This document shows positions 1-16,248 of a stretch of DNA of 64,000 bases, one piece after another; positions within the stretch are counted from its first letter, which is position 1; each line of letters starts with the position of its first letter. Source of the stretch: Lithospermum erythrorhizon (lineage: Eukaryota; Streptophyta; Magnoliopsida; Boraginales; Boraginaceae); the NCBI GenBank assembly GCA_019722365.1, contig JADFUC010000852.1, positions 1,860,001-1,924,000 on the forward strand. The letters run 5' to 3'. Made by a program: the position numbers and the translations under genes. The notes under the pieces are model-generated. The model made no database searches. It worked only from the letters and a program-made list of their open reading frames with translations, and was not told where the DNA came from.

Positions 1-1439
1 TGCTTTTGATATTTATCAAGAGCGCTTAATATTATCATTTTTATATGTTTTTTATATTTTAGAGTAGGTTAAAAATGTTAGACTATACGTAATTCTAGCG
101 GGGGTGAATTTTCCAGGGGATAAGGTATAAAGTTGAAACCTTTTTTCTATTTTTAAGCTAGTGAATAGTTATAGCAAGATTAACCAAATTAATAAAGCTA
201 ATAGACTATTCCAATTCAACTTAAACCTTAAAACAATTCACACAATTATATGATTACATACACAATCAACCTATAATCAATTTCTAAAAACAAAAAAAAA
301 ATCTATAATCAATTTCTAGCACAACAATGATATAAATTGACAATAAGTAAATAGTGTAAGGATAGAGAAGATACACAACGAGCACGAAGCTCGAAAATCT
401 AGTGCCTTGGCTTTCCAACCTCGAGATTTTGAAAAGTAACCTCGTGTATTATATCCGGAGTTCACCACTGCAGCGCATAAGCAATTCACAATACACTCTA
501 GCAATCCACTAGACACCTAGCTACGCCTCTAGGCAACAACTCGAGAAACTCCTCAAGCAACCTCGGACAACCACCGAGCGTTCAAGGTCTCACAACCTAA
601 AACAACCTTCTAGTACACCTAGAAGCAACTAGTTTACAACTAGTCAACCCTTTCTTAAAGAAAGAACTCTTTGTATGATGAATCCCTAAATGGATGAATA
701 AAGAGTTGAACAAATATAAGCTCTAATGAAATCCCTCACAAACTAATTGAACAAGTATGATTAAGAGAGATTGACTTTTGCTTTGGAACAATTGAGTATT
801 GATTGAAGAATTTGATTTGCAAAAGTTATGTTTTGAAATGTGAAGAAATGCTTTATAAGGTCAAACCCAGAGGTGAAAATTACCAGACCGGCTCATGCAG
901 GAGCACCAGACTGATTTCTTTTAAAACGGTCACTAAAACAAGTCAATCGGCTCGAGGGGCTTTACTGAGGAGCCGACAGGCAACTCTCTAGAAGAGAATT
1001 GGCTCTTTTCAGGACTCCGATTGAGGCCGATTTTACTAGTTTGTAATGCAACATTTTCTAGCTTGATCCACTAACTTTGATCTTATTCGAAATCGATCCT
1101 AAAGATGACACAAAGTCATTCTAACTCGATTTCGTAGAAGTTCAAATGCGGATCAACCAAGAATAAGTTTAGACAAACGATGCAAGAGCAAAATCGAACT
1201 AGCAATTTAAGAAGATTTACCATTTTAAAATATCTCTCGCTCTAATCAAACTAAGTAATTTCGTAAGTAAGGAATTCCTTACAAATGCCTTAAGATCACA
1301 TGAAGACTTAAACTAAAAACGGTGTTGGCATGACTTGATTCTTGTGTCAAAATGCCAATAAAGCTACAAGACTTCGGTAAGTCACCAAAACAATCGTTAC
1401 GGCTTAATTGTAATTTATTATTATTAAAACACAGATTGT
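1..1439. repeat. Retroelement-like or unclassified non-coding sequence
   Basis: The first 60 bases already resemble the 43-bp repeat unit found from 1440 on. The rest contains no convincing coding frame. A CT/CA-rich stretch (about 340-660) with repeated 'cctcg', 'ctag' and 'caac' words, followed by 'ggctcg..gagccga' words (about 890-1030), looks like the untranslated part of a decayed LTR retrotransposon. I see no clear LTR ends, primer site or protein domain, so the class is a guess. The short open frames here are chance. Confidence 0.3.
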
Positions 1440-2695
1440 GACTCTAAGTCGTAAAAATATCATTTTTATATGTTTTTGGTATTTTTCGGCAGCTTAAGAA
1501 TACGATTTTTATATGCTTTTGGTATTTATCAGTAGATTAACAATACCATTTTTATATAATTTTGGTATTTCTCAATAGTTTAAAATTATCATTTGTACAT
1601 GTTTTTTGTATTTCTCATGAGTTTATGAATATCATTTTTATATGTTTTTGGTATTTCATAGTAGCTTAAGAATACCAGTTTTATATGCTTTTAGCATTGA
1701 TAGTTGGGCTAATATCATTTTATACAGTATTTTGTATTTCTATGTTCTTTTAACAACCCATTTTTATATATTTTAGTATTTCATAGTAGCTTACATACAA
1801 ATTTTATATGCTTTTTAAGATTTTTCTAGCAGCTTAAATAATATCATTTTATATGCTTTGTTATTTCTCACTATATTAAGCATTATTATTTATACGATTT
1901 TAGATTTCACATCTTCTAAAGATCATTTTTATATGTTTTTAAGTATTTATCGGTAGCTTAACAATACCATTTTTATATATTTTTGGTATTCATCACTAGC
2001 TTAAGATTATAATTTTTATATGTTTTTGGTATTTCACACTAGCTTAAGAATATCATTTTTATATACTTTTGTTTCTCAGTAACTTAAAAGTATCATTTTT
2101 ATATGTTTTTTGTAATTCTCGATAGCTTAAGAATACCATTTTTATATGTTTTTCGTATTTATCAGTAGCTTAAGATTACAATTTTTATATGTTTTTGGTA
2201 TTTCACAATAGTTTGAAGATATCATTTTTATATATTTTTGGTATTTTTAGGTAGTTTAAAATACCATTTTTATATGCTTTTGTTATTTCTCAGTAGCTTA
2301 AGATACAATTTCTATATACTTTTGGTATTTCTCAGTTGATTAAGAATATCATTTTAATTTGCTTTTTGTATTTCTCAGTTGTTTAAGAATATCATTTTTA
2401 TATGTTTTGTGATTTATCGTTAGCTTAATACCATTTTATACGCTTTTGTATTTTAAGAAATTAAGAATACCATTTTTATATGTTTTTGATATTTCTCAGT
2501 AGTTTAATAATACCATTTTTATATGCTTTTGTTATTTCTCATTAGCTTAAGAATACCATTTTAATATGGTTTTGGTATCTCTTAGTAGCTTAAGAATATT
2601 ATTTTTATATGCTTTTGGTATTTCTCACTAGCTTAAAACGCCATTATTATATGCTTTGGTATTTCTCGCTGTTTAAGCATCACCATTTTTATACG
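1440..2695. repeat. AT-rich 43-bp minisatellite array, about 28 units
   Basis: The sequence repeats a unit of about 43 bp that reads approximately agtagcttaagaatacca, then tttttatatgcttttggtat, then ttctc. Units diverge by point changes and small indels, but keep the 'ccatttttatatg' core and the 'cttaagaata' core in phase over about 1.25 kb, giving roughly 28 copies. A related partial unit occurs at 1-60. No coding potential. It abuts a second, unrelated array immediately downstream. Confidence 0.85.
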
Positions 2696-3640
2696 CGAGA
2701 TTTCGAATTCAAGCTTTCTTGATCCGAGACCACATTTCTCCCAGTTTTGTCCCGGTATCATATTTTCGACCTGTTTAGCCTGATACCAACGTTTCGACAA
2801 GGGAACATATTTTCGCTGCTTTTATGGACTATATATATTCTGAAAGGCTGACCCGTCCCTTCTAATTATATTTTTCTCAAGGCATTTCGCTCCCCGTGAC
2901 CATATTCGGGACCCGTTTCACCCGAGACCATATTTTCTATTCGCTTTCGCTTAATTATATTTTCTGGCTGGCTGACCGATAACATTTTTTTGGACCCGTG
3001 GAACATATTTTCAGCCGGTAACATATTTTATGCCAGTTTTGACCCGGAACAATAAGCCCCTGCTTCGAATCAGATCATATTTGCGCCCCCGTTTTGCCCC
3101 GAGACTATATTTTGGGCCCGCTTGCCAAGCAAGTGATCATATTTCTTCCATTTAGACCTTAGACTATATTTTGGTCCGCTTTCGATCGAAACATATTTTC
3201 TCTCTGTCCGAGACCATATTTTCGACATGCTTCACCCCGTAACATTTTTCGCCTGATTCGACCAAACAGATATTTTGCTCCTGACCATTTTTTTCTGCCT
3301 GCTTCGGCCCCATGACCATATTTTCACTGGCTTCGCCAGTGACCATATTTTCGGCTCGGTTCGATCAGAACATATTTTTCCCTCATTTTCACCGAGAATT
3401 ATATTTTCCATATAAACCTTGACCGTTCATCCGCGGAACATTTTTTCGCCCGCCTCCCGCACTATACTGCCTCGCTTCGCCGATACCATTGCCCCGCACG
3501 ACCGTGACAACGCCGGGCCACTCCCCTGGCCGATGACGGGTCAACATTCGATCAATCCCGACCAACTCACCGACACCGATCAACATTTAAGCAATTTGCA
3601 CCATATCCATGATATCACAAGATCAAATTCCGGGCTAGCT
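2696..3640. repeat. Degenerate ~32-bp tandem repeat ('gaccatattttcggcc' type)
   Basis: A second array starts where the 43-bp array stops. Its unit alternates a GC-rich half (cgcttcgcccgagacc and variants) with an AT half (atattttc). The word 'catatttt' recurs every 25-40 bases until about 3400, after which the array fades. Units are strongly diverged, so copy number is uncertain (about 25-30). The open frames here (for example 3419-3664) are by-products of the repeat. The array ends just upstream of the eL14 promoter. Confidence 0.7.
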
Positions 3641-3660
3641 GCCCCCAATAATTGGGTAAA

Positions 3661-3794
3661 ATAAAGCCCATGAACATAGTGATTATAGACCCCTACATAA
3701 GATGTTTAATGTAGATCTAGGTGTATTTATATTTTACCCTAAACCCTAAATCCTCTTCACTTCCCTCATTGTCAGCTAAAAATTCCTGCAAAAA
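3661..3794 (+). promoter_or_regulatory. eL14 promoter and leader with telo-box and site-II-like GCCCA
   Basis: Upstream of the eL14 start lie a GCCCA core (3666-3670, the reverse of TGGGC site II) and a double telo-box, ccctaaaccctaaa (3737-3750). A CT-rich leader follows (cctcttcacttccctc). Telo-box plus site II is the known promoter signature of plant ribosomal protein genes, so this supports both the gene call and the placement of transcription start near 3750. The exact start site is inferred. Confidence 0.7.
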
Positions 3795-5210
3795 ATGGTG
3801 AGTTGTTTGAGCTAAATTTCAATTTTTATATATCAAACTATTTAATTTAATGTCACATATATATTTGTATAATTTATTTGTATTCATATTTAGCCTTTCA
3901 AGAGATACGTTGAGATTGGAAGGGTTGCTTTAGTCAACTTTGGAAAGGACTATGGCAAGCTTGTTGTTATTGTTGACATTATTGACCAAAATAGGGTACG
4001 TATTTTTATTTTAATGTTTACTCAAAATGGTTGACTTTTTAAAATTTTGAATTTAATTATATTTTATTTGATGTTTTTTTTATTGAAATGTTGTATTTTT
4101 AATATATTTTACTATTAGCGTGATCATTTTGATTTGGATCGATGTTGATTGTGTAGGCCTCAAGTGTTGTTATTTTTTGTCTATGAAATGGAATTAGTAT
4201 TTTGGGGATGGAGATAGTATTATGCTGTAGTTGATGATTTATGTATTGATATTAGCAATTGGAAATGCTGTGTTGTAAGTTTCGTTTAGATTTTAGGCTC
4301 TTTTGTTTGATTTAAAGATCCAGTTCTAAAGATTCTAAGTTTGCGAAGAATGATACAAGTGTTGTGATGGTGTCCTTTGCATGTAGTCTCCAGTGCTAAT
4401 AGGAAGTATTTGTATGAAGTAGTGCATTATGAATTCTTGTCAATTCTTGGTGATTGGAGATTAATGCCTGCAGGCCAAAATTAACATTGCTTACATACCT
4501 GAATAGACTGGTGATGACTGTAACTTTCAGTTAACTGCCCAGGATTTCTCTCTTAATACTAGTTACGGAATATATCTTTAGACCATTAGCAAAAATTGTC
4601 ATTGAACAACTCATTAAAATTGAATTGAATGTCTGAACTGCACTTCAGATGCATTACATGGAACCTATGTGCTGTGGCTTCTGTTGAAATCATATGTGCT
4701 TTCGTGACCTTAGGCTAATTGCATGAAAAGGGTTTATTTGTAGAGTGACAGATAGGCCCCTGCTGTCCTTTTGATATTTGTAGACTCTCGTTGATTCCTC
4801 TGTCCTTGTGATAGGCTCTTGGTGTCTTAATATTTGTAGACTAATTGAGTGAAAATCATGTGCGAGTCTTCATATTCTTACCTGTCCTTTTGGCCCTTTT
4901 GCTTGCATAGGCTCTCGTTGATTCCCCTGACATGATACGTAGTCAAATGAATTTCAAGAGACTCACTCTCACTGACATTACAATTGACATTAAAAGGTCT
5001 CCGAATAAGAAGACTCTGATTGCTGCTATGGAGGCTGCTGATGTCAAGAACAAGTGGGAAAATTCTTCTTGGGGAAGAAAGTTGAGCGTGCAGAAGAGAA
5101 GGGCCTCCTTGAACGACTTTGATAGGTTCAAGATAATGTTGGCAAAGATCAAGAAGGCTGGAATTGTGAGGCAGGAGCTTGCGAAGCTTAAGAAACAGAG
5201 CACAGTTTGA
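3795..5210 (+). CDS. RPL14: 60S ribosomal protein eL14 (RPL14)
   Basis: Structural protein of the cytosolic large ribosomal subunit. Coding exons: 3795-3797 (the ATG alone), 3894-3995 and 4911-5210. All junctions are GT-AG and phase 0, giving 134 aa, the usual plant eL14 length. The N-terminal KOW-like part ([20 protein letters not shown]) comes from exon 2. Exon 3 carries the eL14 core ([13 protein letters not shown], then [18 protein letters not shown]) and a basic C-terminus ending KLKKQSTV. Codon 1 is followed directly by gtgagt. Intron 2 (3996-4910) holds a near-copy of the exon 3 start at 4781-4800, probably a duplication decoy. The telo-box promoter upstream fits a ribosomal protein gene. 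The antisense open frame over exon 3 is a shadow. Identification is very secure; the exon 1 boundary is inferred from the family's N-terminus (MPFKR). Confidence 0.95.
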
Positions 5211-5406
5211 GAGTTGTATTTCATTTCAGCATGTCAGCTACTTCATTGGTAGATAATTTTGTTAGTTGAATTATCATCACGAGATGAACTCCTTGTTTTG
5301 ATGTTTTGACTTGGCATTTCTGATGTTCAATTTTTTTTTTTGAAAAAAATTCTCCAAGTTGATGGTGTATCCGTATTCCTTATGTATCTTATTACCATGG
5401 TTTAAA

Positions 5407-6272
5407 GTTTCGTTTTCGGATATAGTTTCGGAGTTACAAAGATAAAGAAATGTTTCGCAAATATTATATAAACATTTAAGAAGCGATGTAAAATTTTGAA
5501 AACTCAAGATGAGTCATATACGGATATTTGTATAAATATAAATATTATAATAAATATATATTCCGTATGTTTAAATTCATTGACTAAATTAGAATTATTG
5601 ATCGAAATTATCATACAACTTTTAACCCAATCACCGTTCTATCTACTTCTAGATTATTTTCCACTATAAATACCATAGTTTGTACATTTTATTGAGACAC
5701 CTTAATTATCAATAAAAATTCACAGTTTTCTTTCTTCTTGTTATCTTCTCAACCATGAATTAAGCTTTGATTACAAGTTGTGTATTTCAGTTTTATTCTT
5801 GAATCAGAGGTCAGAATTTCTTGAATTTCGTCGAAACAATTCAATACAGATAATCTTAGTGATGCTCTCGTTGTGTTTAATTGTTGTTCTGTTGGAGTAA
5901 ATCTAACTTTCTTCAATAATCTTTTTTATTTCTCTATAATGGTCTCCCAAATACAAATCTTGACATCTCTTCTAAAACAATCCCTTAAACAATTCGATGA
6001 CAAAAAAAAAAAAAGATGGCTAATGTTAATAGTGAGGATGCATTTCAAACATTTTAAATTATTTAACATTAATTTCAAAATATTTTATTTTATTTTTAAT
6101 TTACTTAATCAGATTAAATATTTATATTTGTTATAATATCTATTTAGCAAATATCTTTTAGTATATATAACTTATTCTTGAGTTTCCAATATTTTACAAT
6201 GTTTCTAATGATCTATAATGCTTCCGAAACATTTCTATTTTTAAGATTCTAAAACTATATCTGAAAATGAAA
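5407..6272. mobile_element. ~865-bp non-autonomous element with ~100-bp terminal inverted repeats
   Basis: The stretch at 5407-5510 (beginning gtttcgttttcggatatag) is matched in reverse complement by 6170-6272 (gtttcattttcagatatag on the minus strand). Similarity continues for about 100 bp through 'aaatgtttcg' and 'gtaaaattttgaaaactcaag'. The interior is AT-rich and non-coding, with a TATA-like ctataaata (5664-5672) followed by a CT-rich stretch. No target duplication is obvious, so the exact ends and superfamily (hAT or Mutator type) are open. The short open frames inside are not credible genes. Confidence 0.65.
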
Positions 6273-6426
6273 CTTTTTGAATGGAAACGAGACAACACAA
6301 CACCATCTATAAGTGGGATAAAATTTTGTAAGATACATTTCCCATTTACAGGATGCTAAAAACTCCTGAAACAGAGAGGCACTTGTCCGTTTGCCTGAGG
6401 TAGACCATTTTGCTTTACACAATCGC

Positions 6427-11922
<5,496 letters not shown>

Positions 11923-12889
11923 TTCTCAATATACTTACTCAAAGCATCTAACCCTTTAATTTACCTCAAATTTGAGCTAAATTAACAAAAAACAATACCA
12001 AAATCCCATCTTTAAATTGATATCAATTTCATAAAATCCCAATACCAATTCCCCTCATAGCATCTAACCCTATAATTTACCTCAATTTTGAGATAAATTA
12101 ACAAAAACAATACAAAAATCAAATCTTTAAATTGATATCAATTTCTTAAATTATGATCCATAAACATAAAATCCCTATTTAAATAATCAAATTTTGCAAC
12201 ACTAATTGCAAAGTCAAACCCCCAATACCATAGTCAACATCAAATCAAATTCAATCCTTCTTCAGCAACGCAAATAACACAAATTAATTAAAAAAAACTA
12301 TAACTGGAAAAAGAATTGTGGAATTATTGAAGAATAAATCGATAAAATTGATAAAGGAGCTATAATTGTTTTTTTTTCAATTAGGATTCAGATAGAAATA
12401 AAAAGAGAAATAATTAATGAAAATGATTAGATTGAGAAAATAGGGGGGAGGGGGTGGTGGACAAATATCCGAAAATTGAGGGATCAAAATGAGAGAAAAT
12501 GCGTGGCTGTATGTGATTGTACTCTGGGGAAATTTGGGTGTTGGCCAGGTGGAATGGAACCTCTCAGGCCTCTGCTAGCTGTTATAAACACACCCAAATA
12601 GTACGCTGTGGGGTTAAACGACTATTTTACCCCCCCATTCGTTAAACGTAGCAATCGGTAAAGCTTTCATTAAAGAAAACTGCCATTTTACTAACAACAA
12701 AAACACTATTCGGATGCGCGTAGCGTTGTTCCTCAAGAAGCCGTTATTTATGCGCCATGACAGATCTAGTAATGTTACCGTAATCGTGTTCTAACGATAT
12801 TCGATAATATAATCTGATAAATAATTTATTAATTGGAATAATTACTTAATTGTGGGCTGATTATCAAATATTTTTTTCACCGAGTAGTA
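11923..12889. promoter_or_regulatory. CK1 5' flank; otherwise nothing recognised
   Basis: This is the divergent upstream side of the kinase gene. It is AT-rich near the start codon, with a short near-duplication (tagcatctaaccctataatttacctcaa at about 12058-12084 repeats about 11945-11968). A G-rich patch (about 12443-12460) follows, then ctgttataaacaca (about 12578-12590), which could hold a TATA-like signal. I cannot place the transcription start. There is no coding sequence. Confidence 0.3.
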
Positions 12890-13260
12890 TCATCAATTTT
12901 TCTCCGAACATGATTTTAATTAGAGTGTTAAATCAACATGCGTTTCATATTATATGTGTTGATTATTTATTGGGAGTACATCACAACCTTATTTTACAAT
13001 CAATATTTCATTGAAATTTCTCAAAAATTCCGTCGTACCATTTTTCCTCAATAAGTTGCTAAAATTTCGTTTCTATAAAAATTGATCCGACAACCATTTG
13101 ATTAAGAATTTTCTTTGATTAGTTTAAGTGTATATATCATATATCAATTATATTTCTTTTCAATTTTAAATAAAATCACATTTTTAATACTCTAATTTAA
13201 TTTCCTGCAATCAAGTTTCCAAAAAATTTGACTGAACCGAAGAAATTTTCTCCAAATATT
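12890..13260 (+). repeat. Dispersed repeat, copy A (partner at 39400-39765)
   Basis: This ~370-bp AT-rich stretch is colinear with 39400-39765 in the same orientation. Shared words include 'atatgtgttgattatt', 'aataagttgctaaaatt', 'catatatcaattatattt', 'aatttgactgaac' and 'gaagaaattt'. The two copies differ by many substitutions and small indels. I take it as two old copies of one interspersed element of unknown class. No coding frame. Confidence 0.75.
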
Positions 13261-13724
13261 TTTTAACAATTGATATATGTTACCGATATACATTTTTAAA
13301 ACCAGAATATAAAATTGAGATACACGTTTAATAACAATTACGTTAGTTGCCAAATTTATGATATGTCATATGTTTTATTGGCTAGTTTTGGATTAATACA
13401 AATATTATGCCCATTTTACAATTGTCATTATTACTAATCAATTGCAAACCTATGTATTTTTAGATGAAAAGATAGTACAACTTAATAATATTTCATGAGA
13501 CAATATTGATTTCAGTCAGTTTCACATATTTCACATTGATTATTGTTAACACTTGTTAAATAATGAATAATTTCACGAAGTTGTTAGTTTGCCTTGCTCT
13601 ACGGCTTGAACGAGTGGCGAATTTTCTTAGTCTTTACAAGCACTTTTCTGACCTTACTATGCAAATACTCTTGAGTTACTAATTAGTTATTTGAATTATT
13701 TCATATAAAAACTACAGGCTTCAG

Positions 13725-15159
13725 CGCGACAACCATCACCCAACTTTCATCCGCGATTCTATTCTATCACTCAACTTTCATAATGACTTTTTCCATCACC
13801 CAATCTCAAATTGACGGCAAAATTACCCGACTAATTTTTCCAAGTAAACTCTACATTTCGCTGACCGCCCGCCACGCGTGACTACGCTAGGTTAATTTAG
13901 TCATTTCATATCGTAAAGCGCATGAGCCTACTAACATATAAACGTTTCTTGCGCATTTCGTCGAACATCGAAGACGACTCAACAATTTGGGGTTCCAAGG
14001 CTGACGCATATATTTTGTGAAACCGGTTTGCTGAATTAATAATAACTGTAGAGCGTTAGGTGAAGCTCTTTTCCATCTAATTTATTGGTAAATATTGAGG
14101 GCAATATGTAAACTAATAAAGATGCAAAACCACTCCAATATTCTCACTTCCACTCGGCAGTGCCGATACGTTGAGCCATAACTTCAAATAACTTCAAGCA
14201 TTTCACCAAATAACAAATAATCTTTATTTCATTCATCAATCATTAGTATCATTATGCTTCGCCGGGTTGATCATTACATGGTATCAAACCCGAAGAAAAA
14301 TAGTACGATGACGGCGAGATGCAAAAGCTCATACTATTTCCCTTATTCAATATCATTTCCCAAGCCAAATCTTTGTCTTTAGATTTCCAAAACCATTGAA
14401 TTTATTAATGGTAAAGATTTGCCCTACTCGAATGGCCTCCTGAAGAAGCCCATATTCGCCTTCTATTCTCGCTCAATTCACACACAATCGACGTAGCCTT
14501 CCAAATAACCTCATAAATTGGCCCCACCCTCCTTTGACATGCTCATCTTGATCCTTCCTTAATCGTAATATTATCTATGCCGTAGGTCACAGATACGAAA
14601 TGTAAGCTGAATGTAGTATTTAGAGGCTATTCGGAAGTTTTTGCCGCATCGTGTTTCTACCTACTCCGCAATGCTTACTCCTCATTTGTTCCTCGGCGAG
14701 GAGACGGGAGGTCAGCGACGAGCCGAAAAGTTTGTCGATTCTCATCGCTCGAAGATGAACGCTGATCAAGTACGATTTGGTGGGGTTGCCTTCCCCTCAC
14801 GAAATTACAGATGTTTTACGCAGAGAATGGCTCAAGCACTCTCAATTGATAGCTAGTAGAACGAAGTTCATCGAACCCAAATTGTTGAGCGCATTGCTCG
14901 ATTTTAAACGCCAAGCAGGCCATTTATATGTCAGCCTGTTTCTCTTATACATTTTACGATATGAAATGACCAAATTAACCCTAAACGTGAAGTCAATACG
15001 TGATCGGCAGCGCCAACGAATGTAGAGTTTAATCTGAAAATTACCTGCCGGGGACTCAATTTTGCCATCAATTTGAAGTCGCCACGGAAAGTTTCACATG
15101 CAAAGTTTTGAGCGACGGAATGAAATCAATGGTTTAAAAATGGATGATTGGTCAGACGC
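13725..15159. mobile_element. ~1.4-kb non-autonomous element with long (>250 bp) terminal inverted repeats
   Basis: The left arm (about 13725-14006) and right arm (about 14865-15159) are inverted copies. Paired stretches include aaactctacat (13852-13862) with atgtagagttt (15019-15029), gtcatttcatatcgtaaa with its complement at 14953-14970, acatataaa (about 13937) with its complement near 14925, and ctcaacaatttgg (about 13978) with its complement near 14880. Differences are largely C-to-T or G-to-A, as expected from methylated, decayed DNA. The centre (about 14010-14860) has no intact frame. It could be a Mutator-like or foldback element. Target duplications were not found, so the ends are approximate. 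Confidence 0.7.
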
Positions 15160-15822
15160 TAGCCCAAACTATTATCAATATTGAACTGATGATTTGGTAA
15201 ATACAATGTCAATATTGTATGGCGAAATAGAAATTTGCATGATTTTTTTTATAGAAATAACTTTTAACAATTGAATAATGAGCTCACAAGTATAACGCAG
15301 GTGATTGAATTTTTGAACTATCATCATTATGATTCTTTGTATCAATTAATGTTCGGATAGGTGACATATACAATAAAAAATTTTTATCTGTATAATTTTT
15401 AAATATAAATAAATTTATATTTCAATTTAAAGTAATTAGCAAATCATTTATAAATAATGTATATGTTGATATATAATTATGTGTCATCAAATGAAAAAAT
15501 AAAGAAACAAGTTAGGTGATCCTAATGCCTGCATTACTCTATGTTGGTGAGAATTAATCAAAGGTAAACTATTCTAACATTTCAACCAATAATAACGGGA
15601 AGACATTTTCATATAGCACTTCTTCATTATATTACATAAACACATCATTTCATGATTGACCAACTAACGAAAAAAATGCGAATATTACTACTATATATAT
15701 ATTGTTATTATAAAAATCAAAATTCAAGACTTCGATCTACTTCAAACCTTCTAGGGTTGAACTTTTATTAATGGTCAATCCTCAAATTTCTTGATTGCAC
15801 TACCATCCATTATTCCATTGAT
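15160..15822. other. Intergenic, AT-rich, nothing recognised
   Basis: There is no coding frame, RNA gene or clear repeat. Parts are very AT-rich (15360-15480). The segment nearest 15822 must contain the 3' untranslated region and poly(A) region of the minus-strand DUF761 gene. Confidence 0.4.
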
Positions 15823-16248
15823 TCATGAAGACAAAGAAGAAGGCGATGATGAACTAAAACTACGCTCTCTAGCATACCTCAGCTCTAAAGAAATCTGCCT
15901 CTCAAGCAACAAGTGCTTACGAAAATTTGCTATAAACAACTCAGACTTCTTGTCAATATCCTCTTCATCAGATGAAAATGATGAACTAGTACTCAACAAA
16001 GGGCTGCTTATTGATCTTTGATAATACTCATGATGAGAATCATTATTATTGTTCTCTGAATTATTCTGATCTTCATCTATGCATAATCTTAGTCCAGGCC
16101 TATCATTGAAACTCAACACCTTTCTTGATTTACCAAATGATGATGCCAAGCTCCACCTTATATTGAAATTGTAGTTTAGCAGGATCTTGATTTTCTTCAC
16201 TGCCCTCCTTAGCCTAGCTAGCAATGACATATTATTGCCTAGTACCAT
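15823..16248 (-). CDS. Small DUF761-family protein (141 aa)
   Basis: Single-exon frame on the minus strand. The open frame extends upstream to 16359, but I choose the ATG at 16246-16248 (MVLGNNMSLLARLRRAVKKI), because a basic amphipathic start of this kind is typical of the family and the upstream stretch looks like translated leader. The N-terminal part also carries SFNDRPGLRLC. A Ser/Asn/Asp-rich linker follows (residues about 57-93). The C-terminal motif DIDKKSELFIANFRKHLLLERQISLELRY (about 96-124, split here as DIDKKSELFIANF and RKHLLLERQISLELRY) matches DUF761, found in small plant 'cotton fibre'-type proteins. The tail is Ser-rich. The function of the family is poorly defined, and I infer none for this member. 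Confidence 0.8.
   Translation of the reverse strand: MVLGNNMSLLARLRRAVKKIKILLNYNFNIRWSLASSFGKSRKVLSFNDRPGLRLCIDEDQNNSENNNNDSHHEYYQRSISSPLLSTSSSFSSDEEDIDKKSELFIANFRKHLLLERQISLELRYARERSFSSSSPSSLSS

Noticed and set aside
4943..5224. 93-residue minus-strand open frame
   Set aside because: It lies antisense to eL14 exon 3, whose family identity is clear. This is a shadow frame.
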